Shown piece by piece: positions 36,311 to 44,202 of a stretch of 54,853 nt of DNA. The notes under the pieces were generated by a model. The model saw only the letters and a program-made list of their open reading frames with translations, was not told the origin of the DNA and ran no database searches. This DNA is from an uncultured Lachnospiraceae bacterium (GTDB lineage Bacteria; Bacillota; Clostridia; Lachnospirales; Lachnospiraceae). Position 1 is the stretch's first letter; every line of letters starts with the position of its first letter. The position numbers and the translations under genes were made by a program. Where the stretch lies: the NCBI GenBank assembly GCA_902789175.1, contig CADANF010000030.1, positions 1 to 54,853 of the forward strand, in the 5' to 3' direction.

Positions 36311-37123
36311 ATGAACAATCATGAAATGGTAAAAGAGATTAATGTGTTAGAGAACAGTATTAAACAAGTGTTATGTGAATTGGAAAAGCTAAAAAATACA
36401 GCGCCGCAAAAGGTTAAACTTCGCGCAGTAAAGCATGGAAATGTGTACCAGTATTTCATACGTAGAGAAAAATCTGACACCAATGGTGAATACATATCAA
36501 AAAAAGAACTATCAAAAGCTTTTACGCTAGCTCAGATAGAGTATGATGAAAGGCTTTTAGCATTGTTGAAGGATGCAAAGAATACATTAGAGAAATATAT
36601 AGCATCAGAAATAAGCAATCCTTATGAGACTGCACTTAAAGAGATGTCGCTAGGTAAAAGAGAGCTGATTCAATCACATTATATATCGGATGGAGATTAT
36701 ACTAAAAAATGGATAGAACAGAAATATATAGGATTGCCATTCAAAGAAGATTATCCTGAGTATTATACAAGACAAGGACTTAGGGTTCGTTCAAAATCTG
36801 AAGTGATAATAGCTGATATCCTAGAGGAAAAGGGTATTCCTTTTTTATATGAGAAACCTCTGCGGTTGAAGAAAAGAATAGTTCATCCTGACTTTACGCT
36901 GTTGAATATCAAAGAAAGAAAAGAAGTGTTTTGGGAACATTTTGGGATGATGGATGACAGGGAATATAGGGATGAAGCTTTGCTAAAAATAAGGGAATAT
37001 GAGGCAAACGGGTTTTACCAATATGATTCTGTGATCTGGACTTTTGAAAGTACAAAACATCCTGTGAATACAAGGGAAATCCGGAATATGGTCAGGGTAT
37101 TACGTGAGGCTCTGGGATATTAA
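36311..37123 (+). CDS. PD-(D/E)XK-like protein of unknown function
   Basis: 270 residues from this start. The N-terminal half is helical (VLENSIKQVLCELEKLK) with a central YQYFIRREKSDTNGEYISKKEL region. The C-terminal half looks like a PD-(D/E)XK nuclease fold: 'VRSKSEVIIADILEEKGIPF', then PL-RL-KKRIVHPDFTLL with the PD, and VFWEHFGMMDDREY with an E-x-H in place of the usual E-x-K. I recall many similar proteins of unknown role in Lachnospiraceae. ATG 36311 follows AAAAGGGG at a 12-nt gap. The frame stays open back to ATG 36101, inside the repeat array, adding 70 residues partly encoded by repeats 6 and 7, so the true start is uncertain. Confidence 0.6.
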   Translation: MNNHEMVKEINVLENSIKQVLCELEKLKNTAPQKVKLRAVKHGNVYQYFIRREKSDTNGEYISKKELSKAFTLAQIEYDERLLALLKDAKNTLEKYIASEISNPYETALKEMSLGKRELIQSHYISDGDYTKKWIEQKYIGLPFKEDYPEYYTRQGLRVRSKSEVIIADILEEKGIPFLYEKPLRLKKRIVHPDFTLLNIKERKEVFWEHFGMMDDREYRDEALLKIREYEANGFYQYDSVIWTFESTKHPVNTREIRNMVRVLREALGY

Positions 37124-37607
37124 CAACTCGAAGAACTATTATAATAATAAGACTTAGCAAAAAAAGTATAGAGGGAACTTATTTTTTAAGTATAAAAGCT
37201 TATATGTCATTTCAACAAAAAAGTCCCGATTAGGGTCCTTGTGTGTTTTAGAATTATTTTTTGTAGCAACTGTTTTATTTTGGAGGATATTTGTTGTGTT
37301 TTATTTTGGAGGATATTTGTTGTTGGACCAATATGGTTTAAATGATATAGTTTTAAGTTTGTCAGAAATTGACGATGATAAGAGCATTATATGATTTATA
37401 GCCGAAAATGCACATTTTTTATTGAAATATGCACTTCTTTGTAATGTGATAATCACAATTGATTCAATATAAATATATTAAAGAAAAATATAAATAAAAT
37501 AATTTATTAATATATCACAGTTGAAATAACTGTGTATATATATAAAGGACTTTGGCTTAAATTCGCGAATAACCAAAGTCCCAAACACCTAGCACTCAAA
37601 AAAAGTA
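37124..37607. other. Gene-free stretch with small repeats and hairpins
   Basis: No credible coding region. It holds a tandem duplication of a 26-bp unit (37271-37296 and 37297-37322, each with a TTGGAGGA ribosome-binding-site-like core), and two hairpins: CACAGTT/AACTGTG (37516-37534) and GGACTTTGG/CCAAAGTCC (37547-37581, enclosing the palindrome ATTCGCGAAT). It is very AT-rich and ends at the second CTAG-flanked repeat. Confidence 0.6.
37271..37322 (+). repeat. 26-bp tandem duplication
   Basis: Two identical copies of a 26-bp unit starting TGTTTTATTTTGGAGGATAT lie head to tail, with no start codon at a usable distance. Confidence 0.85.
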
Positions 37608-37787
37608 CTAGTATAACGTCACTTAAATAACTGGACCGAATGCTTGCCTGCTTACATCGATAGCACGCCTCAAAAATCCTCAGCGTAGCCCGCTACGCCT
37701 ACGTCCGCTACGCCTACGTTTTTTGAGACGCACTCTCGAGCAAGCATTCAGCGCATTAGTCCAGTTATTTTGCGAACGTTATACTAG
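37608..37787. repeat. CTAG-flanked palindromic repeat, copy 2 (180 bp, longest)
   Basis: Both ends carry CTAGTATAACGT in inverted orientation, continued by TAAATAACTGGAC and its imperfect counterpart. AATGCTTGC/GCAAGCATT and TCAAAAA/TTTTTGA arms also pair, so the element could fold end to end. Inside is a 15-bp tandem duplication CCGCTACGCCTACGT that copies 1 and 3 lack. No transposase is encoded. The right end directly abuts the coding remnant of an ABC permease. Confidence 0.85.
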
Positions 37788-37788
37788 T

Positions 37789-38145
37789 GAGGTTTCAAAA
37801 CAGTTTAGAATTATTGTAATAATAATTCTAATATTTGCTGCTGCAGCGAATATTATAGCATTATGTAGCATGCTTATGGAAAACTTTCAGACTTTTGGAG
37901 TTGAAATGATTTGTGGTGTATCGCGTAAAAGTATTAATAATAAAGAGAGCTTTATAGCATTAGGGTTAATAATGGCTATTGGAGATGTATTTGCTTCAAT
38001 GGGACTTTTGATCTTTGGATATACACTTAAATCTGTTTTGGTGGTTCAATATGCGATGATAAGTATATTGATCATAACGAGTGTGGCATGCGCAGTATAT
38101 ATTAAAGAAATGCAACTGGATACCTATATTGGAGGAAAGGAATAA
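37789..38145 (+). pseudogene. 5'-truncated FtsX-like ABC permease remnant
   Basis: About 118 codons remain, encoding three hydrophobic helices (FRIIVIIILIFAAAANIIALCSML, 'ESFIALGLIMAIGDVFASMGLLIFG' split, and VVQYAMISILIITSVACAVY) and the end of an FtsX/MacB-type permease, with the 'GVSRKSINNKE' cytoplasmic segment between helices. The 5' part is missing: coding sequence begins right at the edge of the CTAG-flanked repeat. A frame open into the repeat from TTG 37723 gives repeat-derived residues and no plausible start. It is immediately followed by its ATPase, itself frameshifted. Confidence 0.75.
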
Positions 38146-38800
38146 ATGATAGAATTAAATAATGTTTCGGTAAGCTATGGAAAAAAAGAAGCAAAAATAG
38201 AAGCTTTAAAAAATATTAATATAACAATTAAAAAAGCTGAATTTGTTACCATTTCCGGGAAAAGTGGTTGTGGGAAGACTACGCTGCTTAATGTTCTTGG
38301 AGGAATCATAAAGCCAGATTCTGGGAAATACTTATTTGAAGGTGAAGATGTAAGTGGATTCTCCGATAAAAAAATGGCTGCATTTAGAAATAAAAGCATA
38401 GGTTTCGTGGTGCAACATTTTGCATTGATAAATGATAGAACAGTATATGAAAATGTTGTTCTTCCATTAAGATATAGACATAAAAAAGCTTTAAATGATT
38501 TAAAAAACGTAGATCAGATATTGGAAGAACTAGATATTATCTCAAAGAAAAATAAGTATCCATATCAGATTTCTGGTGGGGAAAGACAAAGAACAGCTAT
38601 AGCTCGTTCTATAATAGCAGATACTACAGTTATACTTGCTGATGAACCAACTGGTTCATTGGATGAAGAAAATGGTAAGAAAATTTTGGGGATTTTAAAG
38701 AAACTTAATGAAAAAAATAATTCTAGTCACTCATGATCCTGGTATTGCGAAGGAAGGGACAAAAAGAATAGTAATGAAAGATGGAGAAATATTCACTTGA
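38146..38800 (+). pseudogene. Frameshifted ABC ATPase, LolD/MacB-like (bacteriocin-exporter type)
   Basis: The intact frame covers 38146-38736 with Walker A SGKSGCGKTT, Q-loop VVQHFALI, signature ISGGERQRTA and Walker B VILADEPTGSLDEE. An extra A in the A7 run at 38711-38717 changes the frame, giving a premature stop (NNSSHS). Removing one A restores IILVTHDPGIAKEGTKRIVMKDGEIFT to the stop at 38800, including the switch histidine. The repaired protein would be about 217 residues, the size of ATPases paired with lactococcin-972-type or peptide-efflux permeases. With its permease truncated, the transporter is non-functional unless the frameshift is a sequencing error. Confidence 0.8.
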
Positions 38801-38825
38801 CTATCATTATTGGCTGTTGTATTAT
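38797..38825 (+). promoter_or_regulatory. rpsT promoter
   Basis: TTGACT (38797-38802), a 17-nt spacer and TATTAT (38820-38825). The -35 overlaps the old stop codon of the decayed ATPase. The resulting leader of about 130 nt contains a GTGTAAA/TTTACGC hairpin (about 38835-38850), a possible site for S20 autoregulation. Confidence 0.65.
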
Positions 38826-38961
38826 ATGTTTTGCGTGTAAATTTTTACGCAGATAGTGGTTTCACATGCCCGGCTTTTTTAGAAAGCTGACCGTGTCTTG
38901 GCTAAATGGAATCATTCATAATAAATTATTTTTTTTTAATCTTTTATGGAGGTAAAGAACA

Positions 38962-39225
38962 TTGGCTAACATTAAATCAGCTAAGAAGAGAATTCTTGTA
39001 AGCAAGAAGAAGGAAATGAGAAATAAGGCAGTTAAGACAGAGCTTAAGACTCTTGTTAAGAAGGTAGATGCTGCTATCGCTGAGGGTAACAAGGAAGCTG
39101 CTGCTACAGCACTTCTCGCTGCTACATCAAAGATTGATAAGGCTGCTAAGAAGGGCATCCTTCACAAGAACACAGCTGCTAGAAAGATTTCAAGACTTAA
39201 CAAAGCTGTTAATAAGATTGCTTAG
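38962..39225 (+). CDS. rpsT: 30S ribosomal protein S20
   Basis: 87 residues, highly basic and helical, with the S20 start ANIKSAKKRILVSKKKEMRNKAVKTELKTL split across residues 2-31 and end KNTAARKISRLNKAVNKIA. The start codon is TTG at 38962 behind TGGAGGT; a UUG start is also known for E. coli rpsT, where S20 represses its own translation. The codon use (AAG, GCT, CTT) is typical of a highly expressed gene. It has its own promoter and a strong terminator, and faces holA convergently. Confidence 0.96.
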   Translation: MANIKSAKKRILVSKKKEMRNKAVKTELKTLVKKVDAAIAEGNKEAAATALLAATSKIDKAAKKGILHKNTAARKISRLNKAVNKIA

Positions 39226-39232
39226 TTTATAT

Positions 39233-39260
39233 AAAAAAAACGCCGTAAGGCGTTTTTTTT
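39233..39260 (+). terminator. rpsT terminator
   Basis: AAAAAAAACGCC, loop GTAA, GGCGTTTTTTTT: a 12-bp perfect stem with GC core and T-tract. Confidence 0.92.
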
Positions 39261-39283
39261 ATTTGCATTGCAAGTAATGGACG

Positions 39284-39320
39284 GGGTCTAACGGGTGGGA
39301 TTACCCCGTGACATTAGACC
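39284..39320 (-). terminator. holA terminator candidate
   Basis: GGTCTAA and TTAGACC pair around an inner CGGG/CCCG stem; the structure overlaps the holA stop codon. Read on the minus strand, the A/T-rich rpsT terminator lies downstream, so both may share it. Confidence 0.45.
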
Positions 39321-40348
39321 AATGAAATGATAAGTTTTTCCAATGCGTCTTTATCACTTAGAGCTCCGGTCTTTATGGCATAATCTGTGTCCTGACAGAG
39401 AGTAACTGCTTTAAGTAAATCTTTATATTTATACTGTTTTACGATGGTCATATATTTCTTGATAAAATAAGGATTTATCCCTGCTACTTTAGACATTCTT
39501 GTATGATCATACTTCTCATTATCCATAAGAGAAAGCTGACTTAAGATATTATAATGTCTTGTGATAAGAGTGAGAATCTTCATAGGAGCTTCTCTTAAGA
39601 TCATCAGATCATTATAAAGAAGTATAGCTGTCTTTTTATCGTGTTTTGATATAGCATCGACCATTTCAAATACTTTGTCTTCAGTTTTAGAAATGGATAT
39701 TTCATCGACTGTATCAGCTGTGATCTTATCTTTTTCCAGGGAATAGCAGATCAGTTTTTCCACTTCATTTGAAAGGTTGGTCATGTCTGGGCCGGCAACT
39801 TCATAAAGTCTATATATTGCCTGATCCTCCACATTAAGTCCTTCATCAGTTATTTTCTTTTTTAACCATGTAAGAAGAGTTCGTTCATCCATGGTATCAA
39901 AAGTATATACAGCATTTTTCTCGTCGAAAAGCTTATATAGTTTGCCTCTTTTATCAACAGCCTTTGTGAGCTGTCCCTGCTTTTCCATATCATGCTCGCA
40001 GAAGATTAAGATGTTCTCATCGGCCATTTTTTCAAGACCTTCAAGTAGATCTTCATTTGCTTTTAAGAAAAATCCGCTATCTTCAACTAAAATGACTCTA
40101 TGCTCAGCAAAAAATGGAAGAGTGACGATGTCATTTGCAATGGCCTTTCCATCAGCAGATGAGGTGTCATAATGAGAAAAATTCATAGTATCGTCTTCTG
40201 GAACAAGGACTGAAATAAGCTGGTCCCTGAACTGATTAATGAGATAGTGCTCGGATCCTGTAAGAAGATATAGGTTATGAAAGGACTTTTCTTTAATTTC
40301 CCGGGTTAACTCGGTCATTCCTTTTGTTGATTCAGATTTTTTTGCCAT
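39314..40348 (-). CDS. holA: DNA polymerase III subunit delta
   Basis: 344 residues, normal for HolA. Recognisable parts are the N-terminal AAA-like domain (NLYLLTGSEHYLINQFRDQL, VILVEDSGFF, NILIFCEHDMEK), 'AGPDMTNLSNEVEKLICY' (about 215-232) and the C-terminal helical collar domain (MKILTLITRHYNIL, TDYAIKTGALSDKDALEKLI). It loads the sliding clamp as part of the clamp-loader complex. comEC-holA-rpsT is a conserved neighbourhood in Firmicutes; here comEC is separated by 3 kb of accessory DNA, and holA points opposite to comEC and rpsT. The start is preceded by AAAAAAGGA on the minus strand at a slightly long distance. Confidence 0.92.
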   Translation of the reverse strand: MAKKSESTKGMTELTREIKEKSFHNLYLLTGSEHYLINQFRDQLISVLVPEDDTMNFSHYDTSSADGKAIANDIVTLPFFAEHRVILVEDSGFFLKANEDLLEGLEKMADENILIFCEHDMEKQGQLTKAVDKRGKLYKLFDEKNAVYTFDTMDERTLLTWLKKKITDEGLNVEDQAIYRLYEVAGPDMTNLSNEVEKLICYSLEKDKITADTVDEISISKTEDKVFEMVDAISKHDKKTAILLYNDLMILREAPMKILTLITRHYNILSQLSLMDNEKYDHTRMSKVAGINPYFIKKYMTIVKQYKYKDLLKAVTLCQDTDYAIKTGALSDKDALEKLIISLV

Positions 40349-40371
40349 TTACCATCAGATCCTTTTTTCAT

Positions 40372-40532
40372 AATGTAAGAATGTCACATGCCACAATGTA
40401 AGAATGTCACATGCTACAATGTAAAAATGTCACATGCCACAATGTAAAAATGTCACATGCCACAATGTAAAAATGTCACATGCTACAATGTAAGGATGTC
40501 ACATGCTACAATGTAAGAATGTCACATATCAC
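40372..40532. repeat. Seven tandem 23-bp repeats between holA and glgB
   Basis: Units start at 40372, 40395, 40418, 40441, 40464, 40487 and 40510. Each contains AATGTAAnAATGTCACATG followed by C(C/T)AC. The core ATGTCACAT is a perfect 9-bp palindrome about the C. Variation is limited to four or five positions. The array lies just upstream of the holA start on one side and about 170 bp before glgB on the other, so it could be a regulatory protein array or a slippage-generated minisatellite. Confidence 0.92.
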
Positions 40533-40701
40533 GTTTTCATGTGTAAAGTATAGCTTAACCGGTAAGCTTAAGGCAAGAAAAATAGATTAAATTATTTGAT
40601 GCACGATGGGGTCCTTCGTGGTAAAATATGAATAATGACGTTGAAACGTTTGTTAGGGTTATGTTAAAAAGTGTATGTTAATGGCAGGAGGAATTTTTTA
40701 C
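40533..40701. other. Intergenic leader before glgB
   Basis: No gene. A near-palindrome AGCTTAACCGGTAAGCT lies at 40552-40568. TTGAAA at about 40640 with a TAAAAA 18 nt further on is a possible glgB promoter, but the match is weak. Confidence 0.35.
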
Positions 40702-43092
40702 ATGAATGAGAGACTTAATAACTGGGTGAATTGGGTTCTTTATGATGAGCTTATGGCAGGCAAGATCAATGCTCCAAGACAGCTCCTGGGTATTCATGAT
40801 TATGGTGATGGACAGGTTATAACTTGTTACAGACCACATTCAGACAAGGTTTCTGTAAGAACAGCCACGGGGAAGACTTATTATCCATTAGAGAAAATAA
40901 GTGAAGAAGGGTTCTATGGGATTTATTTTCCAACAACAAAAATCCAAGGTAATAAATATAGGTTAAAAACAGAATATTATGATGGAAGCGTGGTTGAATC
41001 AGCAGATGCATATGCATATGAGGGTAAGATCACTGATTTTGATGCTTATCTTTTTGCGGAAGGAAAGCATTATGATATATATGAAAAGATGGGGGCTCAC
41101 CCATGTGAGATAGATGGTGTTAAAGGAACATATTTTGCGGTATGGGCACCAGATGCACGTCGTGTGTCAGTTGTAGGTGACTTTAATATGTGGGATGGAA
41201 GGCTGAATCCTATGCAGATCCATTCGGCATCGGGTATATATGAACTTTTTATTCCGGACGTTCTTCCGGGAGCAGTATATAAATTCCAGATCCTTACAAG
41301 ATATGGTGAGATTCTTTATAAGGATGATCCATACGGAAATTATAATCAGGTAAGACCCGACAATGCTAACATTGTATATGATATCAATCAGTATAAATGG
41401 AATGATAGAGCCTGGATGAATAACAGGGCAAAGAAGGACAGGGTTACTAGACTTAAAGAGCCAATGTCTATCTATGAGTGTCATTTGGGTTCATGGCAAA
41501 AGAAGGATGAGGATTCAGATTTTGGATTCTATAATTATAGAGAATTAGCAGATAAATTAGGTGCTTACCTTCAGGAAATGGGATATACCCATGTGGAACT
41601 TATGGGCGTCGCAGAATATCCATTTGATGGTTCATGGGGGTATCAGGTTACAAATTATTATGCACCTACATCAAGATATGGAACACCAGATGATTTTATG
41701 TATTTTATCGATGAGATGCATAAGAGACATATTGGGGTTATCCTTGACTGGGTTCCAGCACATTTTCCTAAGGATGCTCATGGCCTTGGAAGATTTGATG
41801 GCATGCCGCTTTATGAAAATGCAGATCCTAGAAAGGGAGAACATCCTGACTGGGGAACTTATATATTTGATTACGGGCGCAATGAAGTTGCTAACTTTCT
41901 TGCTGCAAATGCGCTTTTCTGGGTTGAGAAATTCCATATTGATGGACTCAGAGTTGATGCTGTAGCATCAATGCTTTACCTTGACTATGGAAAGAGAGAT
42001 GGAACATGGGTTCCAAATAAAAATGGCGGAAAAGAGAATCTTGAGGCAATAGATCTTTTAAGAACTATCAACAGTGTTATGGAAGAAAGAAATCCGGGAG
42101 CATATCTTATTGCAGAGGAATCTACTGCATGGCCTGGAGTTACAGCACCTTCTTCTATGGATGGACTGGGATTCTTATTTAAATGGAATATGGGATGGAT
42201 GAATGACTTCCTTGAATATATGAAGTCAGACCCATATTTTAGAAGCTTTAATCATAATAAGCTTACTTTCTCCATCAGCTATACATATTCAGAGAACTAT
42301 ATCCTTGTTATATCTCATGATGAGGTAGTGCATCTTAAATGTTCCATGTTAAATAAGATGCCTGGTGATGAAGCCGATAAATTTGCAAATTTAAGAACTG
42401 CATATGGATTTATGTTAGGTCATCCAGGTAAGAAGCTTCTCTTTATGGGACAGGAATTTGCTCAGAGCCGTGAATGGAGTGAGGCTAGAAGCCTTGACTG
42501 GTTCCTTCTTGATAATCCTCTTCATAAAGGAATGCAGGAATGGGTTAAGGAACTGAATCATATTTATACAAAGTACGATGCGCTTTACTATAATGATAAT
42601 GAGCAGATTGGATTTGAATGGACAAAGGTTGATGATGCAAAGAGTGGTATTTATGCATTTGTAAGAAGAGGTTCTTCGGCTAAGGATCAGTTGATGTTTA
42701 TATGTAACTTTGTTCCTGTTGAAAGAAAAGATTATAAGATCGGGGTTCCATGTCTTACAAAATATGAAGAGATACTTTCATCAGATGAGGAAAGATTTGG
42801 GGGACTTGGAAGAAATAATAAGAAGAAGTTCGAGGCAGTAAAAGAGCCATGTGACAGAGAGCAGTATTCAATTGTTATGGATGTGCCTCCTCTTTCGGTT
42901 ACGGTTTTAAAATATGCTTATGAAGATGAAACTACTAAAGAATTAAAGAAGAAATCAGTAACCCAAAAGACATCAAAGAAAATAGCAAAGGATACGACGG
43001 TTAAAAAGACATCAAAGAAAGTAGCAAAGGATACGACGGTTAAAAAGTTAGCAAAGAAATCTGCAGCTAAAACAGGTAAAAAAGAAAAATAA
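40702..43092 (+). CDS. glgB: 1,4-alpha-glucan branching enzyme (GH13)
   Basis: 796 residues. After an N-terminal beta domain and a CBM48 (GTYFAVWAPDARRVSVVGDFNMWDGR near 145-170) comes the GH13 barrel: DWVPAHFPKDAHGL, GLRVDAVASMLYLDYG with the nucleophile Asp, IAEEST with the acid/base Glu, and VISHDEVVH. It forms alpha-1,6 branches in glycogen. The final 45 or so residues are a lysine/threonine tail of imperfect KKxxKDTTVKKTSKK repeats not needed for catalysis and unusual for the family. ATG 40702 is favoured by AGGAGG at 40686-40691; the in-frame ATGs upstream would enclose it. Confidence 0.93.
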   Translation: MNERLNNWVNWVLYDELMAGKINAPRQLLGIHDYGDGQVITCYRPHSDKVSVRTATGKTYYPLEKISEEGFYGIYFPTTKIQGNKYRLKTEYYDGSVVESADAYAYEGKITDFDAYLFAEGKHYDIYEKMGAHPCEIDGVKGTYFAVWAPDARRVSVVGDFNMWDGRLNPMQIHSASGIYELFIPDVLPGAVYKFQILTRYGEILYKDDPYGNYNQVRPDNANIVYDINQYKWNDRAWMNNRAKKDRVTRLKEPMSIYECHLGSWQKKDEDSDFGFYNYRELADKLGAYLQEMGYTHVELMGVAEYPFDGSWGYQVTNYYAPTSRYGTPDDFMYFIDEMHKRHIGVILDWVPAHFPKDAHGLGRFDGMPLYENADPRKGEHPDWGTYIFDYGRNEVANFLAANALFWVEKFHIDGLRVDAVASMLYLDYGKRDGTWVPNKNGGKENLEAIDLLRTINSVMEERNPGAYLIAEESTAWPGVTAPSSMDGLGFLFKWNMGWMNDFLEYMKSDPYFRSFNHNKLTFSISYTYSENYILVISHDEVVHLKCSMLNKMPGDEADKFANLRTAYGFMLGHPGKKLLFMGQEFAQSREWSEARSLDWFLLDNPLHKGMQEWVKELNHIYTKYDALYYNDNEQIGFEWTKVDDAKSGIYAFVRRGSSAKDQLMFICNFVPVERKDYKIGVPCLTKYEEILSSDEERFGGLGRNNKKKFEAVKEPCDREQYSIVMDVPPLSVTVLKYAYEDETTKELKKKSVTQKTSKKIAKDTTVKKTSKKVAKDTTVKKLAKKSAAKTGKKEK

Positions 43093-43106
43093 AATAAGAT
43101 GTAACG

Positions 43107-43140
43107 AAGCCGGAAAGAGATTTCCGGCTTTACTTTTTTT
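43107..43140 (+). terminator. glgB terminator
   Basis: AAGCCGGAAA (43107-43116), loop GAGA, TTTCCGGCTT (43121-43130), followed by a T-tract. Confidence 0.88.
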
Positions 43141-43194
43141 ATCATATATTGTATTGTTTTTTGAGTGAAATAAAGACAAGATTTGGGTGTTAAG

Positions 43195-44202
43195 ATGAAA
43201 AAGGAAATCAGAAATGGAATTATAAAATGGGCGATAATATTTGCTCTTGTTTATCTGGCTTATATATGGCAGAAAGAAACCTTTGACAAAGCTGCGGATA
43301 TAATCATAAATTTGCCGGTTTGGGTAAATGTATTAGTTGCAGTGTCTTCTCTTTGCTATTTCTTTTTTGAAGGAGCCATAATTTATAGAATGACATACTT
43401 TGATAAAGAGAGGATAAGTCTCTGGGATGGCATAAAATGCGGGCTTTACTGTGCGTTTTATAAGGCAGCTACACTTGGATCCGCTTCAGGTTTTGCAGAG
43501 ATTTATTATCTTAATTCCTGTGGAGTTCCGGTTTCAAAGGGAACAGGTATGACTCTTACCCAGTATACTTTTCAAAAGATAGCCATAGGTATAATGGGAA
43601 CTGCATCATTTATAGTACTTCTATTTACAAAAGAAAAAGGTATTGCAAATTATGAAGGTTATGTGGCCTTAGGTGTCCTTGTTATAGCTGTTATCGTTGC
43701 TTTTCTTATGTTCCTTGCGGCTTCAAAATGGCTTGCGGATCTGATACTTAAGATTGCGAGAAAAGTTTTAAAAGAAGGAAGACGTTTCCATGACAAGCTC
43801 GAACTTATAGAAACAAATGTTACAGCATTTAATAAAGAAGGACGAAATATCCTTTCACGAAAGAAAGAAGCTCTCCTCCTTCTTGGCCTTAATATGTTAA
43901 AGCTTTGCTGTTGGTATATAATGCCCTGGATAGTGCTTTTACCTCATTATAAGCTGAACCCTGTAAGAGTATTGCTGCTTCTTGCGGTTGTCAATATGAT
44001 CAGCTGCGTAATGGTATCGCCTGCAGGACTTGGAACATTTGAGTTTGTATTTATCACAGTTTTTAGTCTTATAATAGCTAAAGAATCTGCAGCGGCAGCA
44101 GCTATCCTTTATAGATTTTACAGCCTTATTTTCCCTTTCATTGTGGGAGCTTTCTTTGTTGCGCTGCATAAAAGAAAGAAAAAATTAACCGAAGAAGGCT
44201 GA
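43195..44202 (+). CDS. LPG-synthase-TM / UPF0104-type membrane protein
   Basis: 335 residues with about eight membrane helices and no soluble domain. The pattern of a short N-terminal helix, GIKCGLYCAFYKAATLGSASGFAEIYYL and the late 'VVNMISCVMVSPAGLGTFEFVFITVF' stretch (split over residues 265-290) matches the flippase-like part of lysylphosphatidylglycerol synthases (AglD/MprF N-terminal family), without the lysyltransferase domain. A role in lipid or glycolipid translocation is a family inference. ATG 43195 is used; a TTG 12 nt upstream is possible, and neither has a strong ribosome-binding site. The 3' end overlaps the convergent phosphatase gene by 18 nt. Confidence 0.75.
   Translation: MKKEIRNGIIKWAIIFALVYLAYIWQKETFDKAADIIINLPVWVNVLVAVSSLCYFFFEGAIIYRMTYFDKERISLWDGIKCGLYCAFYKAATLGSASGFAEIYYLNSCGVPVSKGTGMTLTQYTFQKIAIGIMGTASFIVLLFTKEKGIANYEGYVALGVLVIAVIVAFLMFLAASKWLADLILKIARKVLKEGRRFHDKLELIETNVTAFNKEGRNILSRKKEALLLLGLNMLKLCCWYIMPWIVLLPHYKLNPVRVLLLLAVVNMISCVMVSPAGLGTFEFVFITVFSLIIAKESAAAAAILYRFYSLIFPFIVGAFFVALHKRKKKLTEEG

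Noticed and set aside
36059-36322. Minus-strand 87-codon ORF over the array
   Set aside because: It reads through repeats 6 and 7 antisense; its content reflects the repeat, with no ribosome-binding site.
37723-37788. Start of the permease gene at the TTG inside the repeat
   Set aside because: The 22 residues are translated from the palindromic element and the protein lacks its N-terminal half, so this is a truncated remnant, not a short gene.
38827-38961. Riboswitch ahead of rpsT
   Set aside because: Only small hairpins are visible and none match a riboswitch consensus; S20 autoregulation is the simpler idea.
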